Source: Cerioporus squamosus
Taxonomy: Eukaryota; Basidiomycota; Agaricomycetes; Polyporales; Polyporaceae
Length of the DNA stretch: 64,000 nucleotides
Direction: 5' to 3'
Assembly: GCA_022592435.1 (NCBI GenBank)
Contig: JABYQS010000013.1
Coordinates: 1-64,000, forward strand
Shown: positions 10,848-22,321 of the stretch, piece by piece
Layout: each line of letters opens with the position of its first letter
Position numbering within the stretch: the stretch's first letter is position 1
Program-made: the position numbers and the translations under genes
The notes under the pieces: model-generated
The model's database searches: none
Told to the model about the DNA's origin: nothing
Seen by the model: only the letters and a program-made list of their open reading frames with translations

Positions 10848-12073
10848 GGTGCACAGCGAGAGAGACGAGGAGAGTGCGGAAGGGGATGGGAGCCGTTGAG
10901 CATTGGGCTGAGCATTTATACCGGCGTGGGCAGGGGTCGGCGGCGCCGGGGCGGGGTGTGGGGAAGGCCGCAAGCTGGTCACGACACCCCAGCCGACACG
11001 CTCACGGGTCCTGTGATCGCGTCTATTACGCGCCCCGACACGCGAAGTCCCGATCTCGACGAAGAGCCATGCAAGGCATTCAACGGACTCTCGTCCTCTA
11101 CTGTAGCCAACAGGTCGAACTCGCAGTCGTTATGCATGTGACTCTGAGGCTTCCAGACAATGTCCAAGTTCGGGAGGAGCACAACGCCACCGAGACCTCA
11201 GGACACAGGAGGAAGATCCTGGCAAGAGATCAAGAGATACTGAAGCAAGCTACGCATGTCTGAGCAAGATACGAGAGGATACAAGGGAACTCGACGCAGC
11301 CCGAGACCGAGGCACTGTTGAAGACGCCTGGCGCGGCGTTGTGCCTCGACGGATTGCCGGGGAAGGGATGGGCGCCCCGCCACTGCGGAGCCCCGAGCCG
11401 GCGGTCGCGCGCCTGAGTGGAATGAAGACATCGGATGTGCTCGTCGCTGCTCAACGTCGGTGTGTGCTTCGGCCTGACTGTTACTGATGCACAACGATTC
11501 ACTGCTTTGTGACAAAAGCAGACCGCTGGTCAACCGCCAACCGTCAGGGACTTAATCCAAGAGAGTTCGCAATTGGCAAATCATTCAGTCGGCGCAGTGT
11601 TGATCAGGAATCCGGTGAGCGGGGTGGTGTGGTTCTTGGGAAAGTCTAGGGCGCATGAACCACGACGTGGCTGCTGTCGCAGAGTTCTGGCAAGACAGGA
11701 AATGCCAAAGGAGCACGCTGCGGTCAGCGCTGGTCAGAGAGAGACAGCGAGGGAAGACGGACATACGGGTGATACTACCACTGCAGTTACTGTGGCCAGA
11801 CGGATCTGCACCATCGAAATCTGATCGAAATAGACGGAGAACACTGCCACGTGAGCAGGAAGCGCCGGGCGGGTGGGGATGGGACAAGGGCCTCGAGAAG
11901 TGATCCATGTCGCTATCTGGAGGGCGCGACAAGCTCTGTCCTGAGCCTCCTCCCTCTCTTCTCCAGGGCACCCTTCCTCCTCCCCCAGGCCCCTGCCTCC
12001 TACCCCCGACGGTCTCTACCCCCACATTCTCTTCCAGTCACTCTTTTGGACTCTTCGTCCTGGCTTACCCACC
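10848..12073. other. 1.2-kb divergent intergenic region
   Basis: It lies between the start codons of the transhydrogenase (-) and the aspartic protease (+). A long pyrimidine-rich tract (about 11940-12060, mostly C and T) ends just before the protease ATG, as in many fungal promoters. Open frames of up to about 145 codons exist but show no domain and no splice-consistent extension. I call no gene here. Confidence 0.5.
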
Positions 12074-14350
12074 ATGAAGCTCCCCGCTCTCGCCCTTGGT
12101 CTCCTTCTGTCCGGCTCACTATCTGAAGCGGTCAAGTTATCCGTAACCCAGCGCAAACAGCCGAAGTCCCTCTCGCAGAAGAGGTCGGGCACGGCCTCTT
12201 TCCGCCGTCCTGTCCTTGCTGCCGCTTCCAACGACGATGATGGAGATTTGGACCTCAGGTAAGTCGCCCTTTCGTGGCACGCGTTGCCGCATGCGCTCAG
12301 CCTGCTGCACAAGCTCCTTCCACGACCTGTTGTATATTGCCAACGTGAGTAGCGCACCTTCCTTACTGCGCCGCGTGTTCTCATCTTCCCCGTAGGTCAC
12401 TGTAGGAGGATCCGGTACGTCTTCTAGGACATGCGTTCGATCTCATGCTCATGCCCAATTGTTGTCAGAATACCCCTTGCAACTCGATACCGGCTCCTCC
12501 GACCTCTGGGTCAAAGGGGATACCTCGCCCCTTCCTAACGCTAACTCGACCGTGAGTGCATCCTAGACGAGCTGTATGTAGTGATTAACGGACCATGCAT
12601 CCTTGCATCCTCCTAGGCCTTGACACTGAACATCACAGTAAGTGCCGTCTCATTGTTTCCATGATGCCTCGTGACACTCCTCCCTCCAGTATGGCATTGG
12701 TTCAACATATGGCCATATATCCTACACCCCGGTCGAATTTGCGGGGTCAGTCCGTCCGACACGGTGTCGTTGTTCTCCACCGAGACTAAAGATTACCTTT
12801 CTCTAGCATCTCAGTGCCGAAACAAGCATTCATTGATGCATCCCAAGCCTCCAATCCCATCCTAAACTACGGCGTTGATGGTATCGTCGGGCTTGGATTC
12901 ACGAAGTTATCTAGCGTCGATGTCGCGCTCACTAACTCCGGCAAGTCTGATGGCAAGAGTCTTCTCTACAACCTCTTTGCGGACAACCCGACGGAGCCCA
13001 ACTTTATTGCCTTTGCGTTGCAACGCACCACGGAGAAGGCCGGTGACGTGGAGGGCTCTTTCTCGATAGGTGCGAGTAGTGCCTCCATACCACCCTGCAT
13101 TGTTCGCTCATGCGCGGATTCCGGCCATCGCTAGGTGAATACGACGAGGACTACAAGGATGTTGCGAACCAGCCCAAGATTTCTACGTACCCTGAGAATG
13201 ACCCGACGCGATGGACTGTACTGCTGGATGCACTCCTCATTGGTGACTCCGGCTCAGCAACTCTCTCGAGCACAGTATCCGGTGCGCCGTCCGGCAAGGC
13301 TGTCGTGATGCTAGACAGTGGCACGTCATACACGTTCGTAGGGCAGCTTCCAACCGGCAAACATGTCGTTGATCTGCTTGCATCTCGCTTAGCTACGCCC
13401 CCGAGGATGTGTGCAACGCGATCTACGGTTCCATCCAGGGTGCCTCATATAACTCGGCTCTGGGCCAATGGATCGTGCCTTGCGATGCTGAAGTCGATAT
13501 CGCCCTCCAGTTCGGGTGAGTTCGTTGGGTTATGGCATCCCGCCGGCGTAGCTGACCTCCGGACCTCTTCTGCAGCTCACATATCTACCCGATCCATCCA
13601 CTTGACGTTACTCCCGTCAGTCTCAGCGACGACTCGATGTGCGTCGGGTCCTTCCTGCCGCAGACCGTCTCAGTCGGAGCCGGGCAGTTGTAAGTACCAT
13701 CGCATGTATCACGCGCCACGACATCCGTTGACTTGTTACGCTAGCGACTGGCTTATCGGCGACAACGTCATGCGCTCCTTCTACACCGTGTACGACTTCG
13801 GCGACTTCGACGCATCCGGCAAAATGGGCAACCCATACATGCAGATTCTCCCGCTCGTCGACCCGAACGAGGCCTCCACCGAGTTCCACAAGCTCCGCGG
13901 TGGCAGCGCATCCAGCAACATCACCTACAACGCGCAGAACGTCTCCTCCGCCGCGTCCTCCTCATCTGGCTCGAACTCCGTGGACGTCTCCAGCGAGCTC
14001 ACGGACACGCTCAACAAGCTCCAGACGTACATCCCCGCCATCCTCGCCATCATGGCCCTCAACGCGCTCGTCATCCTCGTACTCGCTGTCGCCGGCATCG
14101 TCTACATGTGCCGGCGCCGCACCCGTGCGCGTACACGCCGGAACGTCGGCCGCGCGAGCCCTATGCCCCTCCAGCGCACAAGCTCGTTTGGATGCCCATG
14201 GGCAGGGGCGGCGACGCCCTCGGGGCGTACCAGCCTGTCTCTATGGCCCTCACGGAGGACACGTTCGTCCCCCCAACCCCCGCCTTCTCGAAACCTGGCT
14301 TCGACGGCAGCACAGTCCGCGCTGGGGACCGGCCGAAGTCCGTCGCATGA
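12074..14350 (+). CDS. A1 (pepsin-like) aspartic protease with C-terminal membrane anchor
   Basis: It is a predicted secreted, membrane-tethered aspartic endopeptidase. A signal peptide (MKLPALALGLLLSGSLSEA) and a basic propeptide precede the first catalytic motif DTGSSDLWV (about 12486). The flap-side segment is TYGIGSTYGHISY. The second catalytic motif is DSGTSYTF (about 13314), and YTVYDFGDF marks the C-terminal lobe. A Ser/Thr-rich spacer leads to one transmembrane helix (IPAILAIMALNALVILVLAV) and a basic CRRRTRAR tail. The natural C-terminus lies in another frame and ends at 14350. A 44-nt GTACAC...CTCCAG intron near 14135 would join the two, though a frameshift is the alternative. Several earlier exons are very short (12400-12640). 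The vacuolar/YPS-like anchored class is likely. Confidence 0.85.
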
Positions 14351-14757
14351 GCTGCGCGCTCATTCTTGGTTTCTTGTGCGGACACCGATTGCGTTCACGG
14401 GGTGGTGTTATGCTTATGCACGTACGTATCTTGGTATGCTTGACGTATTCACTTTTGTGCTCTCCTTCCTCCCTCTCTCCACATCGCGTCCTCCGCTCAT
14501 GTTGTGCTGCACTGTCGATGACACACGGACCCTATTAGTTAGTAGTATACTCAGTATCGCGGTGGGCGGCCATGGACTCTGTGCTGCAGCCGCACGGTTG
14601 GAATGGACTATACATACTTCAGATCTCCTCTCGTGCGCGCCCTCGCGCGGTGGCCAGGTAGGACAGTCGGCTTGCGGTCAGCGTGCATTGTCAACCCTCT
14701 TACAACATTCCAGCGGTGCATTCCGCGTACGGATGATGATAGCGGTGAGTGCGACAA
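14351..14757. other. Convergent 3' region
   Basis: It lies between the stop codons of the protease (+) and the PPR protein (-) and should hold both 3' UTRs. An open frame runs through it from the protease but is not conserved-looking. Confidence 0.5.
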
Positions 14758-16722
14758 TTAGTGGATGTATGATCTAGGCTTGCTGGTCTTCTGTTCCCTC
14801 GATATCCTCTCCCATGCTACCGCATCGTCCGTCGCTGCCAGCCCCGCCTCGCTCCCCAAAGGGTGCTCCTCCAACGCCGGCGTAGCCTCCGGCCTTGGTC
14901 GATGGTGCTTCTGCGTCTTCAAGAACATCCGCGCCTCCGAGCGCATCGCGACCCACCCGCGCTCCTCCGCGGACAGCTTCGGGCTCTCGTCCGTCTTCTT
15001 CGGCACCAGTTCGTCAACGAGCTCCACGAGCGCAGAGGCAGTCTTGTGCGCGTAGAAGTTCGCGTCCTTCTTAAACTGCTGCGCGTTACGCGGCTGCTCC
15101 GCGCCGTCCGTGGCGTCGGCAGGGGACAAGAACTTCTGCACACCAAAGTGCTGCACGATGCGCAGACATTGACGCATGTCGTCCGGCTCCCCGCTGGCGA
15201 GCGCGGTGCGCACGATACACGACATGGCCGCCGCGTCGGGCATGATGTTGCGCCCCTTGGACCGCTGCGTCATCCGCGGCGTGCCGGTCGCGCCGTCCGC
15301 GAAGTCTTCCCCGCGGTAGCCCGTCATGAGCTCGAACGTACGCAGAGCGCTGTCCCAGTCCTTCCCGCGCCAGCACGCGACGAGAACGAGGGTGTAGGTC
15401 GAGAGGGTCGGGCGAATCTGGATTCCTTGGGGACCGGTTACCTCCTGCTCGAGCATCCATTTGAGCATCTGCAGAGCGCGCGGCGCCTCCGTGGGCGAGC
15501 CCATCGCGCCCAGCTGGCCGAACGCAGCGAGAGCGTGCTCCATGTGCCCGTGGTCGAGGACTCTCGGATTGCGCTGCATGATCTGTTGCACCCAGTGGAT
15601 GCACAATCGGTGTTTCTTGGCGACGTTGCAGAGCCAGAGGATGTCGGAGAGCAAGACACGCGACAGCTCGACCGATGAGTGCGGGGCCGTCTCCCCGGGC
15701 TTCGCAAGACCGACATAATCGCGGATGATGTCGAACGCGACGACGTGGTCGGCTGGTCTGCCGAATGCGAGTGCTTGCAGGAATGCGTCGACGGTCTGAG
15801 AGTCGATGACGATGTCCGCGCCGTTCTCGACGCGCTTGGTCAGTTGTCTCCAGATTAAACGTGCGTCGGACGCGTTCCGTGCGCGAGCAACCTGTGCCTC
15901 GGGGTCGTCGCCCCGTTGTTGTTGACTGCGCGCCCCGAAAGACTTGAGCATGATGGTGTAGGTGATTGCCCCTGGAGACAGGGGACCATCCTCGTCGAGC
16001 GCGTTGTACACGTCGAACATCTGCTGCCACTGCCCCGCCTTGGAGAGGACAGTCAGGTATGCGTTGATGGGGATGACGGTCAACTCGGGGCTGTTCGGGT
16101 TGTGAGATTTGACTAGCTCCGTGTACTCGACGTAGCTCTTGTAGGCTTTGTGAGCATTCTGGAGAAGCTTGCCGCGTTCTGACCAGTCGGTGACCCTGGT
16201 GAAGGCAGCCATGAGGGTGGCATATGCCCGTGTATCCGGCTTGAAACCGCGGCGTTTCATCTGGAGAAGAAACACACAATTGTTATCATGACTTCCCAGA
16301 TGCCACATGAACAGGATACGCACCTCGGTATGGAGCTGGTAGGCAAGCTGGAAGCGATTTTGCCTTCCAGCGTGGTAAATGAGCGTACTCCATACTGAGA
16401 CGTTCTGGGCGTCGAGGGGCATGTTCTTCAGCATCTCCACGGCCTCGTCCAGCTTGCCCTCCTCGCATAGTTTCGACAACCTCCCGGACAGGACGTATGG
16501 CTTCAGCAGACGTTTCTCCTTGTTGTCTCCATCAGCAACGGCAGCTCTCTCGTGTTTCTTCTGCTTCTGCTTGTGCCATGCTGCTGCTTCTCGGAGCACA
16601 AATGGTGAAGAGGAAGACGGGCCGTCGGATGTAACAGCAGTGGACGCGGCACGCGCGCGGACCCGGGGTGCGGAGATGCGCCTTGTCACGGCGACCAGAG
16701 CAGGGCGAGCATTGCGAATCAT
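14758..16722 (-). CDS. Pentatricopeptide-repeat (PPR) protein, probably mitochondrial
   Basis: PPR proteins bind organellar RNA and act in its processing, stability or translation. Two exons (16722-16324, 16260-14758) give 633 residues. I chose the Met at 16722 because it begins a classic presequence (MIRNARPALVAVTRRISAP), although the frame stays open to 16911. Alpha-helical PPR-type repeats are visible: NVSVWSTLIYHAGRQNRFQLA, KPDTRAYATLMAAFTRV, ELTVIPINAYLTVLSKAGQW, AITYTIMLKSFG and STYTLVLVACWRGKDW. The intron 16323-16261 is 63 nt and open in frame. The exact orthologue is unknown. It is divergent from the folylpolyglutamate synthase, 198 bp away. Confidence 0.85.
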   Translation of the reverse strand: MIRNARPALVAVTRRISAPRVRARAASTAVTSDGPSSSSPFVLREAAAWHKQKQKKHERAAVADGDNKEKRLLKPYVLSGRLSKLCEEGKLDEAVEMLKNMPLDAQNVSVWSTLIYHAGRQNRFQLAYQLHTEVRILFMWHLGSHDNNCVFLLQMKRRGFKPDTRAYATLMAAFTRVTDWSERGKLLQNAHKAYKSYVEYTELVKSHNPNSPELTVIPINAYLTVLSKAGQWQQMFDVYNALDEDGPLSPGAITYTIMLKSFGARSQQQRGDDPEAQVARARNASDARLIWRQLTKRVENGADIVIDSQTVDAFLQALAFGRPADHVVAFDIIRDYVGLAKPGETAPHSSVELSRVLLSDILWLCNVAKKHRLCIHWVQQIMQRNPRVLDHGHMEHALAAFGQLGAMGSPTEAPRALQMLKWMLEQEVTGPQGIQIRPTLSTYTLVLVACWRGKDWDSALRTFELMTGYRGEDFADGATGTPRMTQRSKGRNIMPDAAAMSCIVRTALASGEPDDMRQCLRIVQHFGVQKFLSPADATDGAEQPRNAQQFKKDANFYAHKTASALVELVDELVPKKTDESPKLSAEERGWVAMRSEARMFLKTQKHHRPRPEATPALEEHPLGSEAGLAATDDAVAWERISREQKTSKPRSYIH

Positions 16723-16920
16723 GAGGAATCCAAGAGCAGACAAGGGACAGAGGTGACCGACCAGCTGGCGGTCGGGTGGCAAAGTGCAGATCACGGATGC
16801 AGCGGTGGCTGCTGCAGTACGCGAGCGCTCCCTGTGTTTTTGCGAAGCGCGCGGTGTACATGACTTGCCTCTGCTCCCTAACGCGCTGGTCCCACCGATA
16901 AAAGCCACCATGCAATCCTG

Positions 16921-18995
16921 ATGTCCCTGCTCACGGTCTTATCTTCTCGTCATCTCCCTGTACATATCTTCCCTTTTCCGACCGTCCTGCGCAGAACCAT
17001 GTCGACCCGAACCTACCGCGACGCAGTGGACCACCTCAACAGCCTCCAGTCTAATGCAGCCACCCTGGAAGCCGTGCGCGCCTCGGGCGGACGGCTCAGC
17101 CAGTTTGCCATTCCGGAGATGGTCGAGTACCTGAACAGAATAGGGTACAGCGCAAGTCTTCCTTCTCTGTTCTCGCAAATCGGCCTCATTGCGATGGGCT
17201 GCAATAGACATCCGACTTGAACCAGCTGAATGTGATACACATAACCGGAACGAAAGGGAAGGGGTCCACCTCGGCCTTCGTGGACTCTGTGATTCGTGCT
17301 GCACGACCGGATTGGAAAGTCGGTGAGTTGTGAGTGGAGTCAAACTGCGGGAGCCTCCTAACAGTACGTGAAGGCCTCTACACTTCGCCTCACTTGGTTG
17401 CCGTCCGTGAGCGCATACGAATCAATGGAGTACCGTTGTCCGAAGAGACTTTCACCAAGTACTTCTACGAAGTCTGGGACAAGCTGCAACAGAACACTAA
17501 GGTAGGCTGACCTGTGTTCACTGTTCGTGAGGTTCGCTTTATCCGCTTCATAGACCGCAAGCCCTCAGACACCAACAATGCCGGGGTACTTCCGTTTCGT
17601 CACCCTCCTTGCGTACCATGTCTTCAGAGAACTCAAGGTATGCTCCTGTTAGCCTGTCTTTCGGTAGTATGCAACAATTCCACACAGGTTGATGCTACGG
17701 TCCTTGAAGTCGGTGTCGGCGGACGCTTTGACAGCACAAACATAGTCCCCAAACCTATTGTCACTGGTATCACAGCACTGGGCATCGATCACGTCTCCGT
17801 ACTCGGAAAGACACTGAAAGACATAGCGTGGCAAAAAGCCGGGATATTCAAGGTACCGCGCAGCAGAGAGCACCTGGACTCGCGTATGCTTATGAGTTCA
17901 CTTCTAGGAAGGCGTTCCTGCTTTGACTGTGGAGCAGCCTCCGGAGGCCATGGAGGTGTTGAAGGAGCAAGCCGTAGAGCTCAAGGTAAGTTCCTGGAAC
18001 GTCTTTACGTCAAGCAACTCGCTGATCAACAACCAGGCGTCCGAGTTTATCGTAGTTGAAGAGACTCCGGGGCTCTCAGAAGTCAAACTTGGTACGTTCA
18101 CCAGGTCCCTCTCCTTCCCGAAGCGCTGAGCATACTCCAGGTCTTGCTGGTAGCCACCAACACCAGAACGCCAACCTCGCCGTCCACCTCGCGAAGAAGT
18201 TCCTCTCCGCGCAAACCTCAGAGCCAATCACTGATGCGCTCCCTGAAGCATTCGTGAAAGGCTTAAAGGCGACGAAGTGGCCCGGACGTTGTCAGACTGT
18301 TATGGACCCCGGTTATCAGAAGACGACGTGGTTCCTGGACGGCGCTCACACACTCGAGAGCCTCGACTGCTGCATGCAATGGTTCGCAAGCCCGGATGTT
18401 GCTCTGAGTTCTCCTGCATCATAGTGAGTCATACATACGTCCAACAATAACTCTCAAGCGGCCTATTGATCTTTTGGACTGTAGCGGTGAGCGTACCCGG
18501 GTGATGATCTTCAACTGCACGAGCGGGCGGTCAGGGAACACGTTCCTGGGTGCCATGCTAGCCAAAGCGAACGAGCAGCTGAAGGAGCACGGACACGCTG
18601 AAGACGCCGGGAAGCTCTTCGACCAGGTCATCTTCTGCGCAAACGTCACGTACGCCGACGGAGGCTTCAAGGGAGGTGCGGAGCGCGATGCCACCATGCT
18701 CAGTGGATCAGCATTGACGTGGATTTGATTCCCAGACCTCACGACGCTCGCGATTCCCGAAGCAGATCTGGCCCATCTCAAGACGCAGCATGAGCTCGCG
18801 TCCGCGTGGTCGACCCTCGTGCCAGAGTTCCCGAAGGAGAACATCCACGTCCTGCCTTCCATCGAGCACGCCGTCAAGGTCGTGCGGAAGCTGAACGCGT
18901 CGGGTGAGAAGGAGGTGGACGTCCTCGTTACGGGCAGCCTGCATCTCGTCGGCGGAGTCATCGAGGTCGCTGGCTTGTCTGATGTCGCGCTCTGA
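16921..18995 (+). CDS. MET7: Folylpolyglutamate synthase
   Basis: It adds glutamates to tetrahydrofolates, which retains them in the cell and serves methionine and one-carbon metabolism. The ATP-binding loop HITGTKGKGSTSAFVDSV, the YTSPHLVAVRERIRING block, VLEVGVGGRFDSTNIV, ITALGIDHVSVLG and WFLDGAHTLESL are clear Mur-ligase/FPGS landmarks. The C-terminus is DVLVTGSLHLVGGVIEV. About nine short introns interrupt it, for example one from roughly 18676 ending CCCAG before DLTTLAIPEADL. Two in-frame starts exist: 16921 gives a basic, hydrophobic leader (MSLLTVLSSRHLPVHIF), and 16999 begins the conserved MSTRTYRDAVDHLNSL. The longer form could be mitochondrial and the shorter cytosolic, as known for mammalian FPGS; that is inference here. 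It is convergent with SLX4. Confidence 0.93.
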
Positions 18996-19293
18996 GCTGT
19001 CACTGGGGTCTCCTTGAAACTGGCTTCAACCCCTCCGTGTCCGTACCCGACGTGGTCTCAACGCCACCTACTTCGGCTTCAACCCCGCTTCTCCGTCGTC
19101 GCCCCATTATGAGCCCCAGTACTGCATTGGCATGTCACATGTATCTTGCATAGAACGTAGTAGTAGTGAAGCTTGTTGCCTTCAACAGGCGTAGTAATTT
19201 ACAAATAATGTATGTAGTAGACGAACATAACGTATAGGTTCTTGGACTGGTGGATGAGTGGGAGGACGACTTCTGGTATCAGGGATGGGCTGG

Positions 19294-21992
19294 TCAAGGA
19301 TGCCGGGTGCGTCTCGTACGACTTTTGCTTGGGTCTGCGCCGTAGAAGTGGATGGCCTGTAGGCACGATGAGAATGTCGCTCCTGAATGCAGCGAAACGT
19401 AGAGGCCTTCCGGTACATACCTTCTGGTCGAGGAACGCGCGCACTTTGCCCTTCAGGCCGGAGCGCTTCGCAGGGATGCCGAGGTCGGTGGCCAGCTTCA
19501 TGAACACGTCGAAATGTATCGGCTGCCGGTGTCCATCACGCATTCGCATTCTTCTTCAGACTTCTATCCCAGGAAACAGGAGAGCACAATCGCACCTCGT
19601 ACCGCAAAACGCGCAAGTGGAGCGTCTCGTCCTTGCGGATGGCCTCCTTAAGCTTGACGTTCAGATCCTCCTGCGAGATGTCCTTGCCGATCCTTGCCTG
19701 CACGTCGCCGTCTTCAACAACTGTCGCCTTCTTCCGTCGCGTCTTCTTTTTGGGCGGTTCCGCAATGGGGTCCTGCTCGACATTGCTGGATGGCCCAGGT
19801 ATAGGTAGGTCTTCCACAATCGCACCAAGTCTTCGCGATGCTTGAGCTTGTGCATTTTGTGCGTGAGGTGATGAGTTGGAAGGACCGGCGCCGTTCTCGT
19901 CCGGGACATAGTGTAGGCACGCGCCGTCACCTTGGTCCCAGAAGCCGTCATTCCAGTTATTCCAGTCTTGCTGAGCATAGTAGTCGCCCTGTAGTTCGTA
20001 ATTTGGGTCCCCTGAGGCATATTCGTTCGTCGGCAAGGGATCTGGGGCATCACCAGCGGGCGATGGACTCCTTCTGAGGGGACCCGGGGACGGGGCACGG
20101 GCGGAAGGAGGTGGTGAGCGCGCGGCGTTTGCGGAGCCCGTCGGACTGGCGGAGCGAGAGCGAGGGCTTGCGTTTAAGGTGGGAGAGGACGAGATGACGA
20201 CCTGCTTGTTATCAGTTCTGTCCGTAAGTGGATGGTGGAGAAGGTACGTACAGGCCTGGGAGAAGACCGCCCTCGCTCGTCGTCTTCGGATGTGTCGTGA
20301 AGCGAGATGGCGTCGTCCAGCGGATTATCTTCTCCGGACGTCAGAATATATCTGATGACGAGCTGAAGTAAAGCGTACCGTCATTAGTAGCAGATGCTTC
20401 AGTCGCTCGCCGGGCGGTCGCGAATTTGCTCGGCGCGAAGATTTGAGTGGCCGGAGGCGGTTCGTCCATAACCGCATCTTCGGGTCCGGCGGACGACGTT
20501 CCAGCTCCCAGGGCACTCGTGCTAAACACCTGAGTCAGAGGCGAGACATCTGAGTTCGCTGCTATGTCGGCTCCCGTCCGAACTATGCCTGTCTGGACCC
20601 GAGAGACCTGAGCAACTCCAAGCCTGCTCTGTCCGAAGATCTGTGTGGTGTCAGCATCAGGAACCCAATGCTGGTTATTGCTTGCAGCGATGGTGTTCGT
20701 GCTGAAGACTTGCGTGGGTGGTAGCATGTGCATGTCTGGCGGAGACGTCACAGTTGCAGCTGAGCGAGCGGTGTTGTGAGTGTCCTGGAGCAGCTGACGT
20801 GCCCGGTCCAGGATGCTGCTGCGGGTCTCTTCGACGGTCTTCACTGTCTGCAGCACTTGCGGCCTTCGCCCGGCTTTCTTCTTCTGTACGTCTTTTAGGG
20901 CGTCTTCTAAAAGCGTCTCCGGCACAACAGTAGTGGGCTCGGGCGGCAGCTTGGACGTGGACGCGACAGGCGGAATATTGTCCAGCTCCTTCCGCAGGAG
21001 CACACGGATGGTTTCGTGCGTCAACTTCTTCTTCCTCGCACACGCTTCAATGTGCTTCATCTTGTTAAGCACAGACTTCCGGACAGTCCAGGACGTCTCG
21101 CACGAGACGCATTTGCGTATTCGCGAAAGCTCGGCATCTGTGAAGTCCTGCGCGAACGCGTGCGATGGAGGCGTCGGCGCCCGCTTGGCCTTGCCAGGTG
21201 CGGATACCAGCTCAGGAGTCGAAGAGTCGCGTCCGGAAGAGGGAGGAGTCTTGGACGCCGTCCGCCTGGCAACGTTTGGGTCCGTGTAGGCAAAACGCGA
21301 GAGCTTGAGCGGGCCTTGGTCTCCTCGTCCGACTCTTCAGCCGTCGCCGGAGAGGATAGGGGCTCCGTGTTCGAGAGTTGAGGCGACAGCACCTTGGGAG
21401 CTTCTTCTTGAACTGGCTTATTGGAGGCATCTTGAGGACCAGCCAGTCTTGGTGCAGACTTTGGAAGACCGAGTATATCTCTAATGGAAGGCAGAGTCTC
21501 GTCGAGCGTGGTGTCTGGAGAGTTGTCTGTCTCCGGACTCAGAGTGCCAGGGAGTGAAACAACACACCTTCGCTCGCATCGACGGACAGCGCCCCTCCAT
21601 GTTCTGCCTCGGTAAAGATGTCTTTGTGTACGCGTGGCTGCTCGTAAGAGGCGAAGTCACTACCGTCTGCGCGTGGCTCCGCGGTCAGAGCTGCCCTGAC
21701 TACACTTTTTCGCTCACGTACCCGAGACGTCAACAACGATCAACGGCGTAGCATTTTTCTTCGCGGGAGAAGGGTGAGCAGGTGAGGGGGAGGAGGAGCC
21801 ACTGTCGGAAAGCTCAATGACTTCGACCATCGGTTGTGGCCGAACGTTTGACCGCGTCTTCTTCCGATGCGATTTCACTCTGAGACGGCGCGCCTCCCTC
21901 TCCGGCTCCGAGTCCTCAACATATTCTTCTGTCCGGTCGCTGCTTGCATGAGAAGCGACGCTCTGGCTGCGGGAGAAGACGAGTCCGGGCAT
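19294..21992 (-). CDS. SLX4: SLX4-like structure-specific endonuclease scaffold
   Basis: SLX4 binds the SLX1 nuclease and resolves branched DNA. The start is the Met at 21992 (MPGLVFSRSQSVASHASSD). Long disordered Ser/Pro-rich stretches surround a compact zinc-binding segment, RKCVSCETSWTVRKS then KMKHIEACARKK (C-x2-C...H-x3-C), like the UBZ-type finger of SLX4, followed by LTHETIRVLLRKELD. Next come four degenerate repeats with the core TQ[VI]F. The C-terminal helical domain is IHFDVFMKLATDLGIP, then GLKGKVRAFLDQK and, after an intron, AIHFYGADPSKSR, with the stop at 19296-19294. This matches the SLX1-binding C-terminal domain of fungal SLX4. I infer the name from these two domains, and the middle is unalignable by eye. 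Confidence 0.75.
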
Positions 21993-22321
21993 TGTCGTGT
22001 GGCTACGAGGGTTCGCAGAACCAGTGTGTGGAGCCTGAGCCAAGCTGCAGTCGATGAGAAGGGGGACGCGTCGCCACTGAGAGCAGGGTTGATTTGGGCT
22101 AGCAAGACGAGCAGAACGGAGGGGGAGGACGCGGCGCATGCGGCCCCTGGCGGCGGAAGAGGAGTGGTTGGACGTTGGACGCGTCTCGGCTAACGCGCGC
22201 ATCGGCTAAAGACGCGCCCATTTGTGTACGCGTTGTTTGGCCTGCGCGCTCCTCATGTTGTAGCACTCCGTCTGACTCTGCTCTAGATCTCGTGTACTAT
22301 CCCTTCACTGTCCCTATAACA
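21993..22321. promoter_or_regulatory. Divergent SLX4 / FunK1 promoter with ACGCGT boxes
   Basis: This 329-bp stretch separates two divergent start codons. ACGCGT, the MCB element bound by MBF-type G1/S factors in fungi, occurs at 22179-22184 and 22228-22233. A role in S-phase expression of SLX4 is inference. Most of the boxed part (22175-22250) is repeated upstream of KAP120. Confidence 0.55.
22175..22250 (+). repeat. Promoter-block direct repeat, copy A
   Basis: The core CGCGTCTCGGCTAA and the following CATTTGTGTACGCGTTG, TTTGGCC and GCGCGCT recur in the same order and orientation at 23755-23812. Copy A carries an extra 18-nt internal segment that itself repeats CGGCTAA. The two copies lie on either side of the FunK1 gene. 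Confidence 0.85.

Noticed and set aside
11198..11533. Minus-strand frames upstream of the aspartic protease
   Set aside because: No domain or consistent start, and probably non-coding.
14863..15678. 271-codon open frame on the plus strand
   Set aside because: Antisense to the PPR exon, Arg/Leu-rich shadow of GC-rich coding DNA with no domain.
15086..16279. 397-codon open frame on the minus strand
   Set aside because: Second frame of the PPR gene on the same strand. The other frame has the repeats and presequence.
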